A DNA stretch of 64,000 nt, taken from the NCBI RefSeq assembly GCF_003429095.1, contig NZ_QVTE01000051.1, positions 113,998 to 177,997 on the forward strand. The letters are read 5' to 3'. Positions 34,764 through 42,728 of the stretch are shown here, piece after piece. The stretch is from Peribacillus saganii (GTDB taxonomy: Bacteria; Bacillota; Bacilli; Bacillales; DSM-1321). A program made the translations under genes and the position numbers. Position 1 is the first letter of the stretch. Every line of letters begins with the position of its first letter. Below the pieces are notes generated by a model, which was given only the letters and a program-made list of their open reading frames with translations, was not told where the DNA came from and searched no databases.

Positions 34764-35534
34764 TTAAGCGTGAGCCCTAATAATGGAATCGAGCTTATTT
34801 TTCATATTGGAAATATCCGATGTACTCAGTACTGTCCTTACCTTTGTTTCATCCATTTCCAGTGCTTGTGCAAACAAACCAGCCAGCCCTCTTGCTTTAC
34901 GGTCGACTTCCAATAGGACTTGCACCTCATTCTCTGATTCCCGGAAGAATACAAGCTCCAATTCATCAAGCCTTCCTCGATACGGTCCGCTAACCGGCAC
35001 AAATTCAAATTCCTGCACAAATGGATACCTTCTTCGCAGACGGTGAGGTGCTTCCTCACAATCGGCATTCTTCAGTTTAAAACCAAGCTCCGTCAAGGAC
35101 AGAAGTACGGAATGAAGCAAGGCATCAGGCTGGACGTGGATGAAGTCCTCATCAGTGGGATCTACTGCATTCTTGATATCCAGCCCTGTGGATATCCATA
35201 CCTTTGTTTTGCCATAGGTTAAAGGTGTATCAAGCGGCAGCCGCAATTGAAAAGGAATTTCTTTTTTCATATTCGGAGCCACTTCAAATGGTGCAGTTAA
35301 GCGAAAGGTTTCGAAAACTGCTGTTTGTTTAATCTTTTTGTCATCATGCTCACGGATATATGTAGTAGCAAGTTTAAGGTGAATCTCTTCAATTTTTTGG
35401 GCGATATTCCCTCCCTGTACCTCCACAACTCCCTTAACATAATCACCGGGATAAAAACGGTCTTTCTCCAGACGTGTGTCTACCTTCGCACTTCCGATGC
35501 CAACACTCGCCAGCATCTTATTAAATAATGTCAT
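34764..35534 (-). CDS. spo0M: Sporulation-control protein Spo0M
   Basis: 256 residues opening MTLFNKMLASVGIGSAKVDTRLEKDRFYPGDYVKG, the arrestin-like beta-sandwich start of Spo0M. Later DAVPTDEDF-like and DELELVFFRESENEVQVLLEVDRKARGL stretches are typical. Spo0M modulates early sporulation and cell-cycle steps in B. subtilis. An AAAAGGTTT ... TGAGAATTA element upstream loosely resembles a sigma-H promoter, which fits known spo0M control, but the match is imperfect. AAGGGGGAAACAG precedes ATG. Confidence 0.92.
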   Translation of the reverse strand: MTLFNKMLASVGIGSAKVDTRLEKDRFYPGDYVKGVVEVQGGNIAQKIEEIHLKLATTYIREHDDKKIKQTAVFETFRLTAPFEVAPNMKKEIPFQLRLPLDTPLTYGKTKVWISTGLDIKNAVDPTDEDFIHVQPDALLHSVLLSLTELGFKLKNADCEEAPHRLRRRYPFVQEFEFVPVSGPYRGRLDELELVFFRESENEVQVLLEVDRKARGLAGLFAQALEMDETKVRTVLSTSDISNMKNKLDSIIRAHA

Positions 35535-35616
35535 TCTGTTTCCCCCTTAAAAGAAATTACTAATTCTCAATTATATACGAATAAACCTTTTAAAGGTTTC
35601 ACGGCAAAACTGCCAT

Positions 35617-35642
35617 AATAAAACGACGGTTGCACCGTCGTT
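35617..35642 (-). terminator. Terminator downstream of yozD
   Basis: ACGACGGTTGCACCGTCGT perfect hairpin; minus-strand tail TTTATT. About 145 bp past yozD. Confidence 0.6.
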
Positions 35643-35785
35643 AATAAGGGAAACATTAACTGGCATTTTTTTGTTTCTGGAGTTTAATCCTGGCTGCTCA
35701 TCTCAATCCCACAGTTGCTAATGAAGTGTTTGCCAGGGCTCTGATAGGTTATGATACTTCCTCCGCTCAGAAGCTTGCCTGCTTG

Positions 35786-35956
35786 TCACTCATCCATATC
35801 CTCGTCGATGATGCACTTTTCAATCAGGTACTCGAATGTAATATCCGCAAGTTCTTCCAATTCGTCGTTGGAAGGTATATATCCCCTTCTAACAAGCTCT
35901 TGAAAGAAAAATTCAGCTATTTCTTCTGTGTCTATAAAAACCTCAATTTCCCGCAT
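35786..35956 (-). CDS. yozD: YozD family small protein (56 aa)
   Basis: From ATG 35956 behind AAAGGGGGCG. It opens MREIEVFIDTEEIAEFFFQE, then RRGYIPSNDELEELADI and ends in acidic residues; this matches YozD of B. subtilis by recall. Longer upstream starts have no ribosome site. Cytoplasmic and acidic, function unknown. Downstream of yodN on the same strand, as in B. subtilis, with about 105 bp between. Confidence 0.85.
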   Translation of the reverse strand: MREIEVFIDTEEIAEFFFQELVRRGYIPSNDELEELADITFEYLIEKCIIDEDMDE

Positions 35957-36061
35957 ATCATCGCCCCCTTTGTTAAAGGTGTATGAAGACTTGGATAAGT
36001 TTATTCCACTCTTGGAAACCATTCCATTTATTAAAATCACTATTGAGACACGTACCTGATT

Positions 36062-36763
36062 TTAGTTTCCAGCATTCTTTTTATTTGGATAGAGCTCATC
36101 AGCTATTTTTTTAATTTTCATAACTACAAGGTTCATTACATGCTTAAACTCATCATCGCCAAACCATTTATATAGAATAGAATAGTCGTTATATAAATCA
36201 AGCAATCCATCAATTAGCTGTTTTTTTTCCTCTGTCTGCTCCATCCGTTCTGCCTCTTTTTTAAGCTTTACAACAGGAAGCTTATTTATCTCTTTTGTTA
36301 CTGGTTTTTGGTTGATTGGATGAAGAAGCCCCAGCTTCTGAATTATATTATCAGCTCTTTCGGCATCAGCTATAAGAGTCATTTCTTCCTCGTGTGCTTC
36401 CAGCCATTCACCATCAGTAATCCTGGAAAGTTCATAAATAACATCTTCCCAGGCGTTTTCTTTGTAGCGCCAAATTTCAGTTCTGAACCCCACAACTTTA
36501 AAGTAATCCTGGCCATAACCTTCTACTTTTACTAAATCACCAAAAAAGAATTTATATTCAATATCAATATGCTCCTTAACCTCACCCTCGAACTCCGATA
36601 TATGCTGAAGGGTGTTTTCCATATATAGTCCGTCACTGAAATTTACTTCGTACACATAAGTCTCATTAATGAATTTCACATCGGTAATCTTTCCGACAGT
36701 TCCATACATCGTGATAACGACTGTGTCATCTTTTTTAAATTTTGGCATTTTCTTTTTCCCCAT
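36062..36763 (-). CDS. yodN: YodN-like protein
   Basis: 233 residues from ATG 36763, 8 nt after GAGGGG. The N-terminus (KFKKDDTVVITMYGTVGKITDV) looks like a small beta-barrel, the middle is acidic (WLEAHEEEMTLIADAE), and the C-terminus is helical and lysine-rich. Identification rests on position between yozD and yozE, the order of B. subtilis yozD-yodN-yozE, and comparable length. Function unknown. Cytoplasmic. Confidence 0.7.
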   Translation of the reverse strand: MGKKKMPKFKKDDTVVITMYGTVGKITDVKFINETYVYEVNFSDGLYMENTLQHISEFEGEVKEHIDIEYKFFFGDLVKVEGYGQDYFKVVGFRTEIWRYKENAWEDVIYELSRITDGEWLEAHEEEMTLIADAERADNIIQKLGLLHPINQKPVTKEINKLPVVKLKKEAERMEQTEEKKQLIDGLLDLYNDYSILYKWFGDDEFKHVMNLVVMKIKKIADELYPNKKNAGN

Positions 36764-36937
36764 TTTTACATCCCCTCGGGCACTGTTCATGAAGTTTAAG
36801 TATGATAGTATATGCAAAATGTACGATACTCGCCATTCAACTTGAACCTATTGGGTGGTGGAATGTCCGCAGAAAAAACTGTTTGCACGGCACCCAAAGT
36901 AAAACATTACAAGAAATGATTTTTTTCTGTTATAAGG

Positions 36938-36976
36938 AAAAACGCCAGAGATGAATTAATCCCGGCGTTTTTTTAT
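36938..36976. terminator. Terminator of yozE
   Basis: AAAAACGCC...GGCGTTTTTTTT hairpin; serves minus-strand yozE and could act on both strands. Confidence 0.85.
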
Positions 36977-36998
36977 TTTTAATAATTTTATAAAATTT

Positions 36999-37220
36999 TT
37001 AGGATTGTTCATGCTGTAGATATAGATCCCAGGCATGGTCAAATGTAGCCATATTATTTATATAATGTCCGTTCATCTCAAGATAGCTGCTGATTTCATG
37101 GTAATCAGCGGATTGCTTAGGAAAAGAATGATCTGTATATGCTTCGTTCGCAAATCTGGCGAGTTCAGACTTATCATCCGGCTGACGGTATCTCATTAAA
37201 AAATGGTAAAACGATTTCAA
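36999..37220 (-). CDS. yozE: YozE family protein (UPF0346)
   Basis: 73 residues. MKSFYHFLMRYR, then FANEAYTDHSFPKQSADYHEI and MATFDHAWDLY are hallmarks of YozE/UPF0346, a small helical protein of unknown role. TTG 37220 is the start, behind a GGGGGCTTGGGA region; the family begins at exactly this residue. Convergent terminator downstream. Confidence 0.9.
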   Translation of the reverse strand: MKSFYHFLMRYRQPDDKSELARFANEAYTDHSFPKQSADYHEISSYLEMNGHYINNMATFDHAWDLYLQHEQS

Positions 37221-37569
37221 ATCCCAAGCCCCCTATGCGTTATACGCTCCAGCATCATATGCCAGCCTTTCTCAAAATCAGCGGTCATAAGCCAGCATAC
37301 GTTCGCAATGTTTTGGTTATTAATATAACGGAAGAATCAGGATTCGTCTACCGGCAATCCCGTTACCTATCTCACCAATAAAAAAGGACATTCTCCGTAT
37401 GTATAATTGGAGTATGCCCTTAATTTAAAGATACGAAAGTATTTATTTATTACGAGTAGAGATATTCCAGTTCCAGCTTCCAGCAGCCTTTTTGATCTTA
37501 GGGCGGAAATTGCACCTATAAGTTGATGCACAAGCGTCCAGCCGAAAGAATCGTCGGGCAGAGCTATCC

Positions 37570-37761
37570 TTATTGCCACCTGCCGTCCTTTGACATTTCC
37601 ATTAAAGCCCAAATAACATTAAACATGAGAATCGCTATTGTCACCGGTACCGCAAATAGCCAGTTTTTCCCATATTTTTCTTTGATAATGCCTACATAAT
37701 AACCGCACAAAAATAATACAAACATCGCAGCAACCATCATAATAACCAATGCAATATACAA
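37570..37761 (-). CDS. Small membrane protein, two helices (63 aa)
   Basis: TTG 37761 lies 8 nt after AGAGGGG; GTG 37770 overlaps that site. Two hydrophobic helices (IALVIMMVAAMFVLFLCGYYVG and LFAVPVTIAILMFNVIWAL) are separated by the basic turn IIKEKYGKNW. Both ends are short. Not recognised; it lies between yozE and yokU where B. subtilis has no gene. Confidence 0.6.
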   Translation of the reverse strand: MYIALVIMMVAAMFVLFLCGYYVGIIKEKYGKNWLFAVPVTIAILMFNVIWALMEMSKDGRWQ

Positions 37762-37879
37762 CCTGTTCACCCCTCTATTCCTTTACTTTCCTTAAATATA
37801 TTTTATAAAAGGAGACTTCGGGAGAACTGGACTTGAACATTTTGTGAATATATGAAAAAACATTTGAAAGAAAATGAAC

Positions 37880-38155
37880 TTAAGAAGAAAAATCAAAATA
37901 ATTCTTCTTTAGCAGTCGTGGCAATGCCATCAGCTCTTCATAACTAATTGTTTTTACTATCTTTTTTGTATCTATTAAAAACAGCTGATCCTCAATAGCT
38001 TTCGTTATTTGATCTGTCTGATAGGTCATTCCACATCCCATGCAGAAGACAGCGGGTGTTCCGGTTATTTCAATAGCCCTGGTTCCGTCCGGGAGTTCCC
38101 AATATACTGTATCTTGCCCTTTCCGTGCCTTACTTCCACACCAATCACATATCAT
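37880..38155 (-). CDS. yokU: YokU family zinc-finger protein
   Basis: 91 residues. CDWCG at the N-terminus and CMGCG (about residue 37) form a four-cysteine zinc site, followed by MTYQTDQITKAIEDQLFLIDTKKIVK. The YgiT-type zinc finger pattern fits YokU, which neighbours kamA in B. subtilis. The start overlaps the end of kamA by 11 nt, so the two are translationally linked and the protein is probably made with lysine aminomutase. Confidence 0.88.
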   Translation of the reverse strand: MICDWCGSKARKGQDTVYWELPDGTRAIEITGTPAVFCMGCGMTYQTDQITKAIEDQLFLIDTKKIVKTISYEELMALPRLLKKNYFDFSS

Positions 38156-39602
38156 CTTCGTCCCCGCCTCCTTTTGTATTTTTTGAGGTGCTGACAGTAT
38201 CAGCTTTTTGGTCTACTGATGGCTTTCTCTGCTGTGCCAGATATTTCTTCTCCTTCATTTCATCCCGTTTTTCCCGTTTATCTTTCAGGGAAATATGAGA
38301 AGGATCTTCCTTATACTTATGGCGTCTATCCAAACGCTGCAGATCTTCCGGTATTAAGTTGAACCTTGTTTCATTCATCACGGCAGCAATTCCTGTGTTC
38401 GATTTTTCATTCCCATAATCTGGGTATATTTCTTTAAAATAGTCCTCGGCACGACCGGCAACATAGTTTTCGGGCTCTGGATATGAGGTAATAACGCCCT
38501 CAAAGTTTCTTAAAATGACTTTATCCGGGCTCTGCGAAATCAGGTAGTTTGGCTGAAGGGCGATTTTTCCTCCGCCGCCTGGTGCGTCTACGACGAAGGT
38601 AGGTACGGCATATCCCGAGGTGTGTCCGCGAAGCCCTTCGATAATTTCAAGCCCTTTTGAAACAGGAGCCCTGAAATGGCTGATGCCCTCCGATAGGTCA
38701 CATTGATAAATATAATAGGGTCGGACACGAATTTTCACTAAGTCATGCATGAGTTTTTTCATGATGGCAACACTGTCATTGATCCCTGATAGAATGACAG
38801 ATTGGTTGCCGACAGGAACACCGGCATTTGCAAGCATTTCACAGGCTTTTTTCGATTCTTCGGTAATTTCAATGCTGGTATTGAAATGGGTATTCAGCCA
38901 AATAGGATGATATTTCTTTAATATATTGCACAGATTTTCCGTAATTCTCTGTGGAAACACTACTGGTGCCCGAGTCCCTATCCGGACTATTTCTACATGG
39001 GGAATTTCACGGAGATTTTTTAAGATATACTCCAGTATTGTGTCATTGATAAGAAGGCCATCACCACCGGAAATCAGCACATCCCTGACCTGAGGGCTTT
39101 CCCTGATATACCCTATGGCAGCATCAAGCTGCTTTTTCGGAACACCCATGCCTATCTGGCCGGAAAAACGCCGCCTTGTGCAATACCTGCAATACATGGA
39201 GCATTGGTTCGTAACGAGGAAAAGAACCCTGTCCGGATAGCGGTGAGTCAGTCCAGGCACAGGGGAGTCCTCATCTTCATGCAGCGGGTCTTCCATATCA
39301 TATTTTGTTTTATACATTTCCTTAGAAATAGGTACAGATTGCATCCGGATCGGGCAGCGCGGGTCGTCGGGATTCATTAGTGAAGCATAGTAAGGAGTAA
39401 TATTAAGGGGAATTGTTTTGACCGATATCCTGACTCCTTCCTCTTCCTCTGCTGTCAGGTTAATTATCTTCTTTAAATCATCAACCGTCCTGATTGTGTT
39501 GGTCAGCTGCCATAGCCAGTTGTTCCATTGTTCATCAGTGACATCCTTCCAAAGTTCGAACTCCTTCCAGTGCTTTTTCGGTTTATATAAATCATGCAGC
39601 AT
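38145..39602 (-). CDS. kamA: L-lysine 2,3-aminomutase KamA
   Basis: 485 residues. Radical-SAM motif CSMYCRYCTRRRF, HRYPDRVLFLVTNQ before it, and VPTFVVDAPGGGGKI with the PLP and lysine contacts. It converts L-lysine to L-beta-lysine using SAM, a [4Fe-4S] cluster and PLP. The acidic C-terminus overlaps yokU. A near-ideal sigma-54 promoter lies 36-53 bp upstream, and a sigma-54 activator gene (kamR) is adjacent. In B. subtilis kamA is under sigma-E; here nitrogen-type control is suggested. Confidence 0.95.
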   Translation of the reverse strand: MLHDLYKPKKHWKEFELWKDVTDEQWNNWLWQLTNTIRTVDDLKKIINLTAEEEEGVRISVKTIPLNITPYYASLMNPDDPRCPIRMQSVPISKEMYKTKYDMEDPLHEDEDSPVPGLTHRYPDRVLFLVTNQCSMYCRYCTRRRFSGQIGMGVPKKQLDAAIGYIRESPQVRDVLISGGDGLLINDTILEYILKNLREIPHVEIVRIGTRAPVVFPQRITENLCNILKKYHPIWLNTHFNTSIEITEESKKACEMLANAGVPVGNQSVILSGINDSVAIMKKLMHDLVKIRVRPYYIYQCDLSEGISHFRAPVSKGLEIIEGLRGHTSGYAVPTFVVDAPGGGGKIALQPNYLISQSPDKVILRNFEGVITSYPEPENYVAGRAEDYFKEIYPDYGNEKSNTGIAAVMNETRFNLIPEDLQRLDRRHKYKEDPSHISLKDKREKRDEMKEKKYLAQQRKPSVDQKADTVSTSKNTKGGGDEDDM

Positions 39603-39637
39603 GTCGATTCCCCCATTAGGTTTGTTACTTATATCTA

Positions 39638-39655
39638 ATGCAAGATTCGCGCCAA
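39638..39655 (-). promoter_or_regulatory. Sigma-54 (-24/-12) promoter of kamA
   Basis: Minus strand TTGGCGCGAATCTTGCAT: -24 TTGGCGC and -12 TTGCA with the required 5-nt spacing, close to the consensus TGGCAC-N5-TTGCW. The predicted start site lies about 26 nt before the kamA ATG. Confidence 0.8.
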
Positions 39656-39708
39656 TTGTTTACCCTTATACATATAAAAATACAGACAGACCTAATACTC
39701 TACAAAAT

Positions 39709-39748
39709 AAAAAAGGCCGTTCAAACGATATGTTTGAATTAGCCGTTC
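39709..39748 (-). terminator. Terminator of kamR
   Basis: Minus strand GAACGGCTAATTCAAAC...GTTTGAACGGCC followed by T6; separates kamR from the kamA promoter. Confidence 0.8.
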
Positions 39749-39771
39749 ATGACCTGCTTGCAGGTATCGTG

Positions 39772-41211
39772 TTATCTTTTCGGATCATTTTCAAGCATTT
39801 TTTGCTGAAAATCCCCTTCCATGCCATGCTTTGCAAGCTTATACTGGAGCGTTTGGCGGGGAATGCCCAGCAGCTTCGCCGATTGCAAAATATTCCCTCT
39901 TGTTTCAAGCAGTGCTTTGTTTATCAATTCAAGTTCAGCCGCACGGAGCGCATCTCGCAGAGAAGGAAATCCTTCTGTACCAACTTGCTTTTTTCCCTCT
40001 GCAGTAAATGAACCGGGCAATTCATAGGCAGTAAGCACGTCAGAATCACATACATTCATCATGTATTCAATCGCATGCTTCAGTTCCCTTACATTGCCGG
40101 GCCAGTGGTAACGGGCGAACACAGCAGAAACTTGGTTATCTGCACCTTGTATTTTCAGATTGAGCTTTGTATTAAATTGGGATATGAAGTGCTTTGTCAA
40201 AAGCAATATATCAATTGGACGCTGCCTTAAAGGAGGAAGCTCGTAACGCAAAACATTCAGTCTGAAAAACAAGTCAGATCGGATGATCTTTTTTTCTAGT
40301 GCTTCTTCGGGCGGTATATTCATGGCAGCAATCACCCGTACATCCACCGGAATGCTCGCGGCCCCGCCTACCCTCCTTACCTGGCCATCCTCCAATACCC
40401 GAAGCAGCTTTGCCTGAAGCTCAACAGGCATGGAATTTAGCTCATCAAGGAATAAGGTGCCTCCGTTTGCTAACTCAAATAAGCCTGGCCTGTCCAAAGC
40501 CCCCGTATAACTCCCTTTTGAGGTTCCGAATAATAAGCTTTCAAGCAGAGATTCTGGAAGGGCGGCACAATTCTGAGCAATAAACGGCCCCTTTCTTCTA
40601 AAAGACTCATTGTGGATACCCTGTACAAAAAGCTCTTTTCCTACACCGCTTTCCCCATATACAAGCACAGGAGAGGATGTTCTTCCCGCTTTTTTTCCTC
40701 GCGAAATCACGGTCCTGAATCCAGGATCAGCCGTAATAATCGACTCAAATGTATAAATTGCACCGTTGTTTTGACTCTTCGGCTTTTCTTTCCTTTTTAT
40801 TTTGCTTTCAAGGTCAAGAAGCCTTTCAGAAAGTATCCGCAGGCGCGAATAATCTTTGGCAATTTCAACAGCCCCGATCAATTCTCCTTTAACATATATG
40901 GGAAGGGTCGTGTTCATTGTTTCCGCTTTTTCCCCGTGAAGATTAAGATACGATTGGCTTTCATGGTAAATTGGCTTGCCCTTGTCGATGACCTGAAGAA
41001 GTGTGGAAGATTTTCTGGTCAGGGAAGGAAATACTTCAAGCAGCGGTTTCCCGAGCACTTCATCAATTTTCATCCCGTCAAGACGGGCCGCTACTTCATT
41101 ATAAAAAATGGTTTTTCCCTGTAAATCAATTACATGGATACCTTCGTCAATCGATTTTAAAATCGCTTCCAAAACCTCATGCGTAATAATTAAATTTTTT
41201 TCCGGCACCAT
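39772..41211 (-). CDS. kamR: Sigma-54-dependent activator KamR
   Basis: 479 residues. A PAS domain (about 8-110, with IDLQGKTIFYNEVAARLDGM) senses an unknown signal. The AAA+ domain has Walker A GESGVGKE, the sigma-54 contact loop GSYTGA (variant of GAFTGA) and Walker B GGTLFLDELN. A Fis-type helix-turn-helix (LQSAKLLGIPRQTLQYKLAK) ends the protein. It would open the -24/-12 promoter of kamA. AAGGAG precedes ATG 41211. In B. thuringiensis a homologous KamR controls the lysine aminomutase cluster, which is the basis for the name. Confidence 0.88.
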   Translation of the reverse strand: MVPEKNLIITHEVLEAILKSIDEGIHVIDLQGKTIFYNEVAARLDGMKIDEVLGKPLLEVFPSLTRKSSTLLQVIDKGKPIYHESQSYLNLHGEKAETMNTTLPIYVKGELIGAVEIAKDYSRLRILSERLLDLESKIKRKEKPKSQNNGAIYTFESIITADPGFRTVISRGKKAGRTSSPVLVYGESGVGKELFVQGIHNESFRRKGPFIAQNCAALPESLLESLLFGTSKGSYTGALDRPGLFELANGGTLFLDELNSMPVELQAKLLRVLEDGQVRRVGGAASIPVDVRVIAAMNIPPEEALEKKIIRSDLFFRLNVLRYELPPLRQRPIDILLLTKHFISQFNTKLNLKIQGADNQVSAVFARYHWPGNVRELKHAIEYMMNVCDSDVLTAYELPGSFTAEGKKQVGTEGFPSLRDALRAAELELINKALLETRGNILQSAKLLGIPRQTLQYKLAKHGMEGDFQQKMLENDPKR

Positions 41212-41261
41212 CCCACTCCTTGCTTAACAAAATAAGAAATGTACAGTTTTTTAAACAAGTA

Positions 41262-41632
41262 CAGATGTCTAGCTCCAGCACCCAGCAACTTTTTTTACGA
41301 AGTAAAATAAAGCCCCTCGAATGTTGTGATCAAATGCCGTCACAACCCTTTGTTGCGATCAAGTACCATCGCAACCTTGGTTATAAGCCAATCACTTCTG
41401 AAGGCAAAAAGCGCCTTCTGCAGCGTTGTCTTATGCTTGTCGGAGGCCCACATGATGTGGGTCAGAACGGGCGTTGCCACAGGACGTGGCGACCTTAGCC
41501 GTTCTTCCGCTTCCGCTGCCACGATGTACTGGCGTCGACGTTTGGCACAGGACGGAGGTTGAAATGGCCTTAGATTTCAACCCTGCCAGTACTTAGTCGA
41601 CGGTCCTCTGCTAGGGCGCTTCCGCTTTTCTA
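41262..41632 (-). repeat. Intergenic repeat family, copy G (longest form)
   Basis: About 370 bp in minus orientation: family end TGTCTAGCTCCAGCACCC, the CCCACATGATGTGGG hairpin, GGAACGGC-type blocks, then GGTTGAAATGG...CCATTTCAACC-like halves flanked by ACTGGC-GTCGACG and GCCAGTACTTAGTCGAC, ending GGGCGCTTCCGCTTTT. It combines the modules of copies A and F and lies between kamR and yodP. Confidence 0.8.
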
Positions 41633-41696
41633 TACTTGTTTACATATATATGAGACACTGCCGGAAAATTGTCACTTTTCTGCCCGATTTTCGCCA

Positions 41697-42542
41697 TCAT
41701 TTCGGATTTTTTACCCACACATTCATATCTTCCAGGCTGCTAAAAATATAACAGTTGTTTGCGAGCCGGCCACCATACAGATACCCGAGCTGATGCAGAG
41801 CTGCATTCATCCCGAAGGACAGGGAGCGGGCAATGGAATACGTACAAAAAATCCCCATTTGCGACAGTTCTTGTTCCAGGCCTGCGATAAGGAGCTTCAT
41901 TAAGCCAAATTGCCGGTGTTCTGGCAAAGTTGCACAGTCTGTTATTTCCGCATTGAAGTATGTACGGTTAATTTCAGCTGAAGCAGCGCTGATGATCTGA
42001 TTGTTGTACTGGTAAATGTAAAAAACGGTATCTCCTTCCATTACCTCGCGAATATAATCAGGGCTGTTCATAGGGACTGGATAAACTTGAAATACGCTCA
42101 TATAAAGATCTGCAAGCTGCGGTGCATCAGACAAGTCCGCCTTTCTGATTGCGTATTCAGCAGGAGGAATGGCCATAGGTCCCCCTGATGGGAGCTTCTG
42201 AACATTTTTTACGATTTCATCTTCCTTTAACCAATTCAGGCTATCCCGACGAACTGCTTTAAAATACTTAACGAAAAAATAGGCATCACTTCCGGCAAAA
42301 TATTTTGCTATTACCGCTTCCAGAGCAAATCCGGCCGATACCAATTGATTCAAATTTTCACTTCTCGCTTTAAAAATTAGTTTTTCCGCACCGAGTTGTT
42401 CCGCGAAACGCAAAGCTTCAATCAGACATCGTCCAAAATGGCCACGATAATCATCTACCCTCACCCGCTCATTAAAAGGGTCGAGATAAATGTCTATAGT
42501 ATAATCAGGGCCATGCACTAGTTTATGTTCAGATTTTTTCAT
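41697..42542 (-). CDS. yodP: Beta-lysine N6-acetyltransferase, AblB/YodP type
   Basis: 281 residues from ATG 42542. The C-terminal half is a GNAT domain (YAIRKADLSDAPQLADLYMSVF ... AEITDCATLPEHRQFGLMKLLIAG), and the N-terminal half (YLDPFNERVRVDDYRG) resembles a degenerate GNAT. YodP/AblB acetylates L-beta-lysine to N6-acetyl-beta-lysine, a compatible solute in archaea; in Bacillus it is part of spore-stage lysine metabolism. Its ATG overlaps the stop of the 57-residue gene (ATGA), implying translational coupling. A TTG 42554 start is less likely. Confidence 0.88.
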   Translation of the reverse strand: MKKSEHKLVHGPDYTIDIYLDPFNERVRVDDYRGHFGRCLIEALRFAEQLGAEKLIFKARSENLNQLVSAGFALEAVIAKYFAGSDAYFFVKYFKAVRRDSLNWLKEDEIVKNVQKLPSGGPMAIPPAEYAIRKADLSDAPQLADLYMSVFQVYPVPMNSPDYIREVMEGDTVFYIYQYNNQIISAASAEINRTYFNAEITDCATLPEHRQFGLMKLLIAGLEQELSQMGIFCTYSIARSLSFGMNAALHQLGYLYGGRLANNCYIFSSLEDMNVWVKNPK

Positions 42543-42712
42543 AACGTTGTGCAAGTAACAATGGCAGAATCCAGCCTATTGACTCCATTGCCCCCAAACA
42601 CTTTAACAGTATTAAAAGGGCCCCTCTGAACATTTTTCCCCTTACTTTGTTGCGATTCCCTCGATTTCAGACTATAAGTTTCCTTTAATGCAATCGATTT
42701 TGCCCGGTTCAT
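42539..42712 (-). CDS. Small protein between yodQ and yodP (57 aa)
   Basis: ATG 42712 follows GAGGAGGGAAGG, 17 nt after the yodQ stop, and the stop overlaps the yodP start as ATGA. The product opens MNRAKSIALKETYSLKSRES, is strongly basic, and ends GGNGVNRLDSAIVTCTTL. No membrane helix. Coupling on both sides supports expression. B. subtilis has no gene here as far as I recall. Function unknown. Confidence 0.55.
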   Translation of the reverse strand: MNRAKSIALKETYSLKSRESQQSKGKNVQRGPFNTVKVFGGNGVNRLDSAIVTCTTL

Positions 42713-42728
42713 TATTCCTTCCCTCCTC

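Noticed and set aside
37221..37295. 23-codon frame overlapping the yozE TTG start (TTGA)
   Set aside because: No ribosome site; chance overlap is likely.
41326..41562. ORFs on both strands across repeat copy G, and similar ones at 945-1205 and 63626-63945
   Set aside because: They are shadows of yitJ or of repeat sequence; the frames are not kept between copies.
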